The translations under genes were made by a program, and so were the position numbers. From Blautia sp. AF19-10LB (GTDB taxonomy: Bacteria > Bacillota > Clostridia > Lachnospirales > Lachnospiraceae), in contig NZ_QTWS01000007.1 in assembly GCF_003461245.1 (NCBI RefSeq), forward strand, positions 124,125 through 129,160: a DNA stretch of 5,036 nt. The letters are read 5' to 3'. The notes beneath the pieces were generated by a model. That model was not told the origin of the DNA. It was given only the letters and a program-made list of their open reading frames with translations, and did no database searches. Each line of letters starts with the position of its first letter. Position 1 is the stretch's first letter. This document shows positions 1-4,978 of the stretch, piece after piece.

Positions 1-82
1 GTGATGGCATTTTGCCCCGTATGTCTCGGGATTTTGCCATCTTCATGGCAAAACACCTCGCGGGATATTATCTGTGAACAGT
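1..82 (-). repeat. Partial copy of the multi-hairpin palindromic repeat, fused to the end of the dehydratase gene
   Basis: Bases 1-82 match 1249-1330 at 77 of 82 positions (differences at 6, 41, 44, 64 and 71), in the same orientation. The copy runs off the window's left edge, so only the part with the GTGAACAGT end is visible. It keeps the hairpin TTTTGCCAT (32-40) / ATGGCAAAA (45-53). Its terminal inverted repeat stops matching at base 83, where dehydratase coding sequence begins. On the minus strand the repeat continues the dehydratase frame for 12 codons and supplies the TGA at 43-45. It is inferred to be a non-autonomous mobile or palindromic element; no transposase is seen. Confidence 0.85.
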
Positions 83-1140
83 GGCACAAGATATTCCCTG
101 ATCTGACGATCTGTAAATGCAGCCATATCCGCTCCGTCAAGCCATGCCTGATACCATTCTACGGTATGGGCGATTGCTTCTTTTACCTGCCAGTGCGGTT
201 TCCATCCGAAGGTACTGCGGATTTTGGAGCAGTCAAGTTTCAGGAAGTTCGCCTCGTGAGGACCTCCCTGATAGAGATTCTCCCAGGCAGCCTCGTCACC
301 CCAGGATGCGCAGAAAAGATCTGCCAGTTCGCCTGTTGTGATACAGTCGTCATCGCCAGGTCCTACATTGTAAGCTCCTGCTTTTGATGCATCTTCGTAC
401 TGGCTTCCGGCGAGCATCAGGTATGCGCCCAGCGGCTCCAGTACATGCTGGTATGGGCGGGTGGAATGTGGATTCCGAACGGCAATCTTCCGTCCCTTTG
501 AAACTGCTCTTACGCAGTCCGGAACAATACGATCTGCCGCAAAATCACCACCACCGATCACATTGCCGGCACGTGCTGTGGACACTGCGATCCCGAGCTC
601 ATTGAGAAAAGATTTCTCATAGCTGTGCGTTACCAATTCGGAGCAGGATTTGCTGTTAGAATACGGATCATAACCGTCCAGTTCATCTGTTTCGCGGTAG
701 CCCCACTCCCACTCATTATTTCGGTATACCTTATCTGTCGTCACGTTCAGGAAAGATTTTACGCTCCTGCACTGTCTCACTGCTTCCAGAATGTTGACCG
801 TTCCCATGACATTTGTCTCATACGTATAAACAGGATTTTTGTAGGATTCTCTCACGATCGGCTGTGCCGCCAGATGCAGTACGATCTCCGGCTGTGCCTC
901 TGCAAAAACCTGATGCAGTTTCTCCAAGTCGCGGATATCTCCTGTGACAGAACGCATCCTGGATTCTATATCCAGAAGATGAAACAGATCCGGTTCTGTC
1001 GGTGATTCCAGCGCATAGCCTGTAACCTCTGCTCCCAGGTTCAGAAGCCAACGGCAGAGCCAGGAGCCCTTGAAACCAGTGTGTCCGGTTACAAGAACTT
1101 TCTTTCCTTTATAAAAGTTAAAATCAAATGTATTACTCAT
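43..1140 (-). CDS. rfbG: CDP-glucose 4,6-dehydratase (RfbG-like), C-terminus supplied by a repeat
   Basis: This 365-residue enzyme is predicted to convert CDP-D-glucose to CDP-4-keto-6-deoxy-D-glucose in the cytoplasm, the entry step to CDP-3,6-dideoxyhexoses and related sugars of surface polysaccharides. It is an extended short-chain dehydrogenase/reductase. The NAD-binding GHTGFKG is at 19-25, HLAAQP at 89-94, TTDK at 134-137, and the catalytic YxxxK at Y160/K164. RAGNVIGGGDF (190-200) and TRPYQHVLEP (227-236) are typical of the CDP-glucose dehydratase branch rather than dTDP- or GDP-sugar enzymes. The ATG at 1140 is preceded by AAAAGGAG with 6 nt spacing. The last 12 residues (354-365, LFTDNIPRGVLP) and the stop lie inside the repeat, so the native tail has been replaced. 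The catalytic core is intact and activity is probably retained. No cytidylyltransferase partner lies upstream; downstream genes are outside the window. Confidence 0.93.
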   Translation of the reverse strand: MSNTFDFNFYKGKKVLVTGHTGFKGSWLCRWLLNLGAEVTGYALESPTEPDLFHLLDIESRMRSVTGDIRDLEKLHQVFAEAQPEIVLHLAAQPIVRESYKNPVYTYETNVMGTVNILEAVRQCRSVKSFLNVTTDKVYRNNEWEWGYRETDELDGYDPYSNSKSCSELVTHSYEKSFLNELGIAVSTARAGNVIGGGDFAADRIVPDCVRAVSKGRKIAVRNPHSTRPYQHVLEPLGAYLMLAGSQYEDASKAGAYNVGPGDDDCITTGELADLFCASWGDEAAWENLYQGGPHEANFLKLDCSKIRSTFGWKPHWQVKEAIAHTVEWYQAWLDGADMAAFTDRQIREYLVPLFTDNIPRGVLP

Positions 1141-1146
1141 CTATTT

Positions 1147-1154
1147 CTCCTTTT
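1147..1154 (-). promoter_or_regulatory. Ribosome binding site of the dehydratase gene
   Basis: The minus strand reads AAAAGGAG, 6 nt before the ATG at 1140. It fixes the start and lies only about 40 bp downstream of the repeat element in the leader. Confidence 0.8.
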
Positions 1155-1192
1155 GCTCAAGCATAATGCCTGCAATTCAGGCATAGATAAAG

Positions 1193-1332
1193 TTACTGTT
1201 CACTCCATTTACAGTAACTTGGTCAAAATGCATTCCACATCACCTTCGGTGATAGCATTTTGCCCCGTATGTCTCGGGATTTTGCCATATTTATGGCAAA
1301 ACACCTCGCGGAATATTACCTGTGAACAGTAA
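1193..1332 (-). repeat. Complete 140-bp palindromic/MITE-like element with terminal inverted repeats
   Basis: The element is bounded by perfect 11-bp terminal inverted repeats, TTACTGTTCAC (1193-1203) and GTGAACAGTAA (1322-1332). Inside, ACAGTAAC (1211-1218) pairs with GTTACTGT (1192-1199). CAAAATGC (1224-1231) pairs with GCATTTTG (1255-1262) around an ATCACC-TTC-GGTGAT hairpin (1239-1253). CCCG (1264-1267) can pair with CGGG (1275-1278). TTTTGCCATA (1280-1289) pairs with TATGGCAAAA (1292-1301). Nearly every base can be folded, as in a MITE or large REP-like repeat, or a structured RNA. No coding capacity or clear target duplication was found. It lies between a promoter (1345-1373) and the dehydratase start, so it is probably transcribed as leader RNA. 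Confidence 0.85.
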
Positions 1333-1344
1333 TTAAACAATTTT

Positions 1345-1373
1345 ATTATACTCGCATTCATTTGTAAAGTCAC
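1345..1373 (-). promoter_or_regulatory. Predicted sigma-A promoter for the dehydratase unit
   Basis: On the minus strand the -10 box is a perfect TATAAT (1345-1350). A GTGACT -35 box (1368-1373, four of six consensus bases) lies 17 bp upstream. Transcription would start near 1338, just before the repeat, giving a leader of roughly 200 nt. The preceding terminator at 1446-1485 makes this an independent transcription unit. Confidence 0.6.
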
Positions 1374-1421
1374 TTGTTTTTGCCGGATTTCCGATATATC
1401 CCTTTAGAGAATAAATAATTC

Positions 1422-1435
1422 CTGTTCACAGTAAC
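1422..1435. repeat. Possible solo remnant of a repeat-element end
   Basis: The minus strand reads GTTACTGTGAACAG. This combines the 8-bp GTTACTGT and the GAACAG blocks that occur 9 nt apart in the left end of the element at 1192-1218. It also shares CTGTTCACAG (plus strand) with the element's other end. It may be an internally deleted relic or a recognition site. It is short enough that chance cannot be excluded. Confidence 0.3.
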
Positions 1436-1445
1436 GATAAATATT

Positions 1446-1485
1446 AAAAAGGTCCCCGGAACATTCCTGTTCAGAAGACCTTTGT
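1446..1485 (-). terminator. Intrinsic terminator of the HAD phosphatase gene
   Basis: On the minus strand, AAAGGTC (1477-1483) pairs with GACCTTT (1448-1454). An inner GAAC/GTTC stem extends the hairpin, and TTTTTAATATT follows. It begins about 22 bp after the phosphatase stop. The rest of the 365-bp intergenic stretch (1141-1505) holds the dehydratase promoter, the 140-bp element and the possible remnant; no gene was seen there. Confidence 0.8.
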
Positions 1486-1505
1486 GGAATTTATGGTAAT
1501 CTTAT

Positions 1506-2321
1506 TTACAGAATAAATTTACGGATGATCTCGGCAACTCCGTCGTGATTGTTGTCGTGCTCCGTCACATAATCGCCGTATTCCTGGATTCCCGGAAATG
1601 CGTTGCACATTACTGCGCCAACATGGGCTGCCTGAAGCATTTCGATATCATTCTGTGCATCTCCTGCAGATACGGAATTCTCGATCGGGATTCCCAGATG
1701 ATCGCACATCCAGCGAACTGCTTCCCCCTTGGAGACAGCCTTTGGCACGATCTCAAGATAAGTTGCATTTGAGAAAAAGCTTCTCACGGTATCGGAATAT
1801 TTAGAAAGAACTTCTTTCTGGAATGCTTCACTTTTGCTTCTGTCATTGTCAATTGCCAGAAGTTTATATGGATCCTGAATAATTGCATCCTTTGCGTTTT
1901 TTACGATTTTATATGGTAAGTTCTGTACTTTCGCGTATTGCTGAAGCAGTTCATTGTTCTCTACCGTCAGAATCGCTTCATCTGAATATGCCTGCATATA
2001 CAGATTTCTTTCTACTGCTTTCTCAAAAATCTCAACTGCTGTATCCTGTGAAAAAGTTACACCATGAATTGTTTCTCTGTGGTAAGGATCGTAAATCTGT
2101 CCGCCGTTAAAAGCGATTACATAACAGCCCTCTCCTGTCAGTCCGACGCGTTCTGCAATCTGCAGTCCGCTGGCAAGAGCACGTCCTGTTGTCACAACGA
2201 TCTTGTGTCCTTTTGCCAGTGCCTCGTCCACTGCTGCCCTGTTTCCCGGGGTGATCTCCTTCTTGTCATTCAACAAAGTTCCATCCAGGTCTGTGAATAA
2301 AATCCTGGTATCAACTGCCAT
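1506..2321 (-). CDS. Cof-type HAD-IIB family phosphatase
   Basis: This 271-residue soluble hydrolase belongs to the Cof/YidA branch of the haloacid dehalogenase superfamily. Members usually dephosphorylate sugar phosphates, nucleotide precursors or flavin phosphates in the cytoplasm; the substrate cannot be told from sequence. Motif I is FTDLDGT, with nucleophile D11 and acid/base D13. Motif II is VVTTGR (T44/T45). The NGG at 72-74 replaces the common NGA. The C2B cap spans roughly residues 85-190, followed by YLEIVPKAVSKGEA with motif III Lys198. Motif IV is GDAQNDIEM (D221, D225). Length is normal. The ATG at 2321 follows GGAGGA with 9 nt spacing. It lies 76 bp after the GTPase gene, so it could be read through from that operon or use its own weak promoter. 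A good terminator follows it. Confidence 0.93.
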   Translation of the reverse strand: MAVDTRILFTDLDGTLLNDKKEITPGNRAAVDEALAKGHKIVVTTGRALASGLQIAERVGLTGEGCYVIAFNGGQIYDPYHRETIHGVTFSQDTAVEIFEKAVERNLYMQAYSDEAILTVENNELLQQYAKVQNLPYKIVKNAKDAIIQDPYKLLAIDNDRSKSEAFQKEVLSKYSDTVRSFFSNATYLEIVPKAVSKGEAVRWMCDHLGIPIENSVSAGDAQNDIEMLQAAHVGAVMCNAFPGIQEYGDYVTEHDNNHDGVAEIIRKFIL

Positions 2322-2330
2322 CTTTTCTCT

Positions 2331-2336
2331 TCCTCC
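2331..2336 (-). promoter_or_regulatory. Ribosome binding site of the HAD phosphatase gene
   Basis: The minus strand reads GGAGGA, 9 nt before the ATG at 2321. Confidence 0.8.
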
Positions 2337-2341
2337 ATCTG

Positions 2342-2372
2342 TATATATTTGCCCTCTATATCCAAATATATA
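2342..2372. promoter_or_regulatory. Perfect AT-rich inverted repeat in the leader of the HAD gene (possible operator or RNA hairpin)
   Basis: TATATATTTG (2342-2351) and CAAATATATA (2363-2372) are perfect 10-bp arms around an 11-bp spacer. The dyad sits just upstream of the ribosome binding site and overlaps a possible -10 box. It could bind a dimeric repressor or form a leader hairpin. It lacks GC pairs and a downstream T tract, so it is not a good terminator. Confidence 0.45.
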
Positions 2373-2394
2373 ATATCTTCCTTCGTCTTCGCAA
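2365..2394 (-). promoter_or_regulatory. Weak candidate promoter for the HAD phosphatase gene
   Basis: A minus-strand TTGCGA (2389-2394) and TATATT (2365-2370) are separated by 18 bp. The -35 box ends 3 bp from the stop of the upstream GTPase gene, and the -10 box lies in one arm of the inverted repeat at 2342-2372. AT-rich sequence makes a chance match plausible. Confidence 0.35.
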
Positions 2395-2397
2395 GAG

Positions 2398-3345
2398 TTA
2401 CTTTTTATCTGGTTCCAGATATTTTCTGATTTCTTCTTCCTCCAGATGTTCCCCGATCACGATGATAACTTTCTGTCCAGCTTCGATCGGACGCAGGGTG
2501 ATCTCGTGATGTGTGGCATTCAATTCTGTCCACGATCCATCTGTTTCCTGTGTAAATCCCTTGATACGAAAAACAGAGCCACAGGCAGGATCTTCCATAA
2601 TTTTCTGCGCTGCTTCGCGCAGATCTTCTTTTGAGATTTCCAGATCCATGAAATACTTAGACTGAAAAACATCGTCATCATCCAGGTTCATTTTCTCGTA
2701 ATCTTCAGCAATGTATCCGCTGTTCATGATGCGCTCAAAATCTTCATTTTCAAACTGTTTCCAGTCTTTTTTTATGATCTCATCTTCCTTCAGTCTTCGC
2801 TTGCAGTGTACCGTTTCCAGTGCGCGGTTCAGGTGATCGATCGTGTTCTGGATCGTTTCTCCAGAAGCCTCCTGTGTCTTGCTGAGGACAATACAGCCTG
2901 CATCTGCGACCTCGGAAGCCAGGATATAATCTGCCTCCTCTGACATTTTTTTATCCAGTCCCACATCAACAACAGCGATCACATTTCCGATCTGATACCA
3001 GCGATCCAACGGTTCTTCGTGCAGTGCATCAAAAAACTCATCCATATCAAAAATCCCTGACGGCTCGATCAGAACGCGGTCATATCCGCACATTCCCATC
3101 GCGATCAGCTTGGTCTTGAAACGTCTTCTGTGGCAGTCTTTGTCGCATCCTCCGGCTACCATTTCAAGCTCACACTGTTCGCTTTCCAGCTCCCGAAGCA
3201 GCATCATATCTACATTTACCGCGCCGAAATCATTCTCCAGAATTCCGATATTGTAACCCTGATCCATCAGATAACGGGCATATTTTTTTATGAAAGTTGT
3301 CTTTCCTGATCCGAGAAATCCTGTGATCAGATCTACTTTAACCAT
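2398..3345 (-). CDS. CobW/COG0523-type G3E P-loop GTPase with a variant metal motif
   Basis: This 315-residue protein belongs to the CobW/COG0523 branch of the G3E GTPases, which typically act as metal chaperones or insertases for zinc or cobalamin enzymes. Walker A GFLGSGKTT is at 9-17, ENDFGAVNVD at 37-46 (the usual NE-x-G-x2-x-D switch), and IEPSGI at 93-98. The guanine-specificity loop NKxD is replaced by SKTQ (155-158). The family's CxCC cysteine motif is replaced by GGCDKDC (C67, C71). A CobW_C-like domain runs from about 255 to 302. The ATG at 3345 is chosen because AGGAGG lies 7 nt upstream; an in-frame start at 3432 would add 29 unlikely residues within the preceding gene. It overlaps the SGNH hydrolase gene by 13 bp, implying translational coupling. 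The metal and client are unknown. Confidence 0.9.
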   Translation of the reverse strand: MVKVDLITGFLGSGKTTFIKKYARYLMDQGYNIGILENDFGAVNVDMMLLRELESEQCELEMVAGGCDKDCHRRRFKTKLIAMGMCGYDRVLIEPSGIFDMDEFFDALHEEPLDRWYQIGNVIAVVDVGLDKKMSEEADYILASEVADAGCIVLSKTQEASGETIQNTIDHLNRALETVHCKRRLKEDEIIKKDWKQFENEDFERIMNSGYIAEDYEKMNLDDDDVFQSKYFMDLEISKEDLREAAQKIMEDPACGSVFRIKGFTQETDGSWTELNATHHEITLRPIEAGQKVIIVIGEHLEEEEIRKYLEPDKK

Positions 3346-3941
3346 GTAATTTCCTCCTGTATGTTCTGTGCAAATATATGATGTCCTTTTTCTGAAAAAT
3401 GTACTCCATCGTATACGACTGGGATGTCCCATTTACCAGCGTCCGTAAAGCCGATTCCCAGGCGTTCTGCGACTTTTTTGTATTCTTCGCCAAGTTGTCT
3501 TGATTCCTGATACAGCCGTTCTTCATCTACCCAGGCACCGTATTCCATCCGGGCTGGTGCAATCAAATAGAGTGTGATCTTTCCACTGGAAACCGCCGGT
3601 TCTGCCATGAGTTTTTTCAGAAAAGTCTCCATTCTCTGTGCCGTATCTTTCGCTGTAAACTGCTGTTCCTGCAGAAGATCGTTCGTTCCAAGCATGATCC
3701 ACATCCATACGGGAGCATCCTTATCCTGCCAGTCCTTTAACTGTTCGCAGGCAAAACGGATCTGGCTTCCTGTGTGCGGAATACACCTTCCACAGATGCC
3801 GTGATTCTCGATCTTCCACTTCGTTTCGCTCTCCAGGATACCTGTCCAGCGGTTTTGTTCTGGATACTGGTCCCCCATCAATGTACACGGATCATAGCCG
3901 TATGTATTGGAATCTCCATAACAGATGATCGTTCCTGCCAT
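3333..3941 (-). CDS. SGNH/GDSL-family hydrolase (lipase/esterase-like)
   Basis: This 202-residue hydrolase has the SGNH blocks in order. YGDSNTYG has nucleophile Ser11, NHGICGR carries the block II Gly48, GTND (85-88) has Asn87, and YDGVHFSEKGH has the Asp178-x2-His181 pair. All catalytic residues are present, so an active esterase, deacetylase or thioesterase is expected. The substrate is not identifiable. There is no signal peptide or membrane segment, so it is probably cytoplasmic. The ATG at 3941 follows GGAGGA with 7 nt spacing. An in-frame GTG at 3965 would add eight residues across that ribosome binding site and is disfavoured. It is 33 bp downstream of the DUF1294 gene and its last codons overlap the GTPase start. 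Confidence 0.92.
   Translation of the reverse strand: MAGTIICYGDSNTYGYDPCTLMGDQYPEQNRWTGILESETKWKIENHGICGRCIPHTGSQIRFACEQLKDWQDKDAPVWMWIMLGTNDLLQEQQFTAKDTAQRMETFLKKLMAEPAVSSGKITLYLIAPARMEYGAWVDEERLYQESRQLGEEYKKVAERLGIGFTDAGKWDIPVVYDGVHFSEKGHHIFAQNIQEEITWLK
3353..3358 (-). promoter_or_regulatory. Ribosome binding site deciding the GTPase start
   Basis: The minus strand reads AGGAGG, 7 nt before the ATG at 3345, and lies inside the end of the SGNH hydrolase gene. It rules against the longer upstream start. Confidence 0.85.
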
Positions 3942-3948
3942 CGTTTTT

Positions 3949-3953
3949 CCTCC
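3949..3953 (-). promoter_or_regulatory. Ribosome binding site deciding the SGNH hydrolase start
   Basis: A minus-strand GGAGG lies 7 nt before the ATG at 3941. The local context ACGGAGGAAAAACGATG closely resembles that in front of the metallopeptidase gene, which has ATA where this gene has ATG. Confidence 0.85.
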
Positions 3954-3974
3954 GTTTCTATCCACAGTTTCTGT

Positions 3975-4253
3975 TCATTTAACTCCTGCCATAAGCCATG
4001 CGAGCAGTCCATATTCTACAACAAGGATCAGAGGTACTCCTACAGAAAATTTCTTCTTTCTTGTCTTATGATGAAAGGTTTTCATTCCTGCCCACGCACC
4101 AAAACTTCCACCCAGAAGCGCAACCCCGATCAGAGTACTTTCCGGGATTCTCCATGCCCCACGTTTGGCTTTTTCCTTGTCAATTCCATACATCATGAAT
4201 GCCACTATATTTATCGTTATCAGATACCAGCTGAAATATTTCATTAAATCCAT
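3975..4253 (-). CDS. DUF1294 family small membrane protein
   Basis: This 92-residue integral membrane protein carries the DUF1294 hallmarks: YGIDKEKAKRG (22-32), WRIPE (34-38), ALLGGSFGAWAGM (45-57) and HHKTRKKKF (61-69). Hydrophobic stretches at about 7-22, 40-57 and 70-89 suggest three membrane segments, with the basic HKTRKKK stretch probably cytoplasmic. Length is normal for the family. The biochemical role is unknown. The ATG at 4253 has GGAGG 11 nt upstream; an ATG at 4244 would be too far from it. It sits 26 bp after the metallopeptidase gene and 33 bp before the hydrolase gene, consistent with one transcript. Confidence 0.92.
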   Translation of the reverse strand: MDLMKYFSWYLITINIVAFMMYGIDKEKAKRGAWRIPESTLIGVALLGGSFGAWAGMKTFHHKTRKKKFSVGVPLILVVEYGLLAWLMAGVK

Positions 4254-4279
4254 ATGTTTCGTTTCCTCCCTGTACTATT

Positions 4280-4819
4280 TTATATGAACTGTCCTCCCAG
4301 TTCTTTCAGTCTCTGCTTCCGCTCCTGATAATCCGGCATTTCCTGCTCCACAATCGCCCAGAACTTCGAAGAATGGTTCATCTCTTTTCGGTGTGCCAGT
4401 TCATGAACCACCACATAATCCAGAATCTCCGGCGGCATCAGGACCAGTCTCCAGTTAAAGTTCAGATTTCCGGCCGAACTGCAGCTTCCCCACCGGGTTT
4501 TCTGCTCTCGGATCGTGATTCTGCCATAGTTTACTCCCATCCGTGCCGCAAAATATGCCGTTCTTTCCGGGAATATTTTAAGGGCTTTCTGAACACCGTC
4601 TCTTCGTTCTTCATCTGTGATCACATGACGAGTCTCCCGGTAATCTTCAAGCTTTTTCTGCTGCTTCAGGATCCAGTCTTCGTGATCTTTTACAAATCTG
4701 ACAACCCTGTATTTCGCCAGTCGCTGCGGCGCACGCACGATCACTCTGCCATCTGGTTTTACCTGCAAAGATATGGTTTTACGGTCTGAACGGATCAGTT
4801 CATATGTTATCGTATCTAT
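4280..4819 (-). CDS. YgjP-like (DUF45/M48-type) zinc metallopeptidase with a probable ATA start
   Basis: This soluble predicted zinc metallopeptidase has about 179 residues from the ATA at 4819. The core is conserved: ITYELIRSDRKTISLQV near the N-terminus, TRWGSCSS (108-115), and HELAH (139-143), whose two His are zinc ligands with Glu140 as catalytic base. NHSSKFW follows, with His149 as likely third ligand. Substrates are unknown. The start is unusual. A perfect GGAGGG (4827-4832) lies 7 nt before an ATA at 4819, exactly where family homology begins. In-frame alternatives are GTG 4870, ATG 4864 and ATG 4861. They lack good ribosome binding sites, would add 14-17 non-family residues translated through GGAGGG, and sit at the predicted transcription start. 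An ATG-to-ATA mutation, a genuine rare start or a base-call error are the options. It is the first gene of the four-gene unit. Confidence 0.9.
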   Translation of the reverse strand: MDTITYELIRSDRKTISLQVKPDGRVIVRAPQRLAKYRVVRFVKDHEDWILKQQKKLEDYRETRHVITDEERRDGVQKALKIFPERTAYFAARMGVNYGRITIREQKTRWGSCSSAGNLNFNWRLVLMPPEILDYVVVHELAHRKEMNHSSKFWAIVEQEMPDYQERKQRLKELGGQFI

Positions 4820-4826
4820 CGTTTTA

Positions 4827-4832
4827 CCCTCC
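4827..4832 (-). promoter_or_regulatory. Strong ribosome binding site placed before an ATA codon
   Basis: A minus-strand GGAGGG lies 7 nt before ATA (4817-4819). The same motif and spacing precede the ATG starts of the SGNH hydrolase and GTPase genes, so this site marks the real translation start of the metallopeptidase. Confidence 0.75.
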
Positions 4833-4874
4833 GTAATACAAAAAAAGTTCCACAGTATCATCATTTTCACCGTA

Positions 4875-4903
4875 ATGATACCATGAAACTTATTTTGCGT
4901 AAA
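4875..4903 (-). promoter_or_regulatory. Predicted extended -10 promoter of the metallopeptidase operon
   Basis: On the minus strand, TTTACG (4898-4903) and TATCAT (4875-4880, five of six consensus bases) are separated by exactly 17 bp. A TG at 4883-4882 forms an extended -10. Transcription would begin at about 4868-4870, giving a roughly 50-nt leader to the ATA start. Confidence 0.6.
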
Positions 4904-4913
4904 GAACAGCGGC

Positions 4914-4978
4914 GCGGATTGCGAATATCCGCTTTGCTACCTGCTCATAACCAAATAACTGCTCCGCAGTTTATTTGG
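4914..4978. other. Two adjacent hairpins between the insertion-sequence end and the operon promoter
   Basis: GCGGAT (4914-4919) pairs with ATCCGC (4927-4932). A longer hairpin at 4951-4978 pairs CCAAATA with TATTTGG and ACTGC with GCAGT around a TCC loop, with one bulged T: 12 bp in all. No T tract follows on the minus strand, so simple termination is not clear. No coding sequence is seen between 4871 and 4978. It may be a palindromic repeat or part of the element's terminus. Confidence 0.5.

Noticed and set aside
1..387. Plus-strand 128-codon open frame starting in the repeat
   Set aside because: It is antisense to the well-supported dehydratase gene, has no family features, and its N-terminus is repeat sequence that recurs at 1249-1330.
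625..1005. Plus-strand 126-codon open frame
   Set aside because: It lies wholly antisense within the dehydratase core and has no convincing ribosome binding site or recognisable motif.
1193..1332. Element as part of a CRISPR array or tRNA-like gene
   Set aside because: There are only two copies, about 1.2 kb apart with a gene between, and no regular spacers. The multi-hairpin fold lacks tRNA-conserved T-loop bases.
2342..2372. Inverted repeat as an intrinsic terminator of the operon
   Set aside because: The arms are almost entirely A-T and no T run follows on the minus strand, so a regulatory dyad is a better description.
3346..3432. Longer N-terminus of the GTPase from an upstream in-frame start
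   Set aside because: The 29 extra residues precede the Walker A region without family likeness and lie inside the SGNH hydrolase gene; AGGAGG sits 7 nt before the ATG at 3345.
3942..3965. GTG start at 3965 for the SGNH hydrolase
   Set aside because: It would translate through the strong GGAGGA site that properly serves the ATG at 3941.
3964..3974. Small ACAG-TTT-CTGT dyad between the DUF1294 and SGNH genes
   Set aside because: Only 4 bp per arm in a short intra-operon spacer; expected by chance.
3774..4247. Plus-strand 157-codon open frame
   Set aside because: It crosses antisense over two conserved genes (SGNH hydrolase and DUF1294) and their spacer, with no recognisable domain.
4373..4789. 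Plus-strand 138-codon open frame
   Set aside because: It is antisense to the metallopeptidase, including its HELAH region, and looks like a codon-bias shadow.
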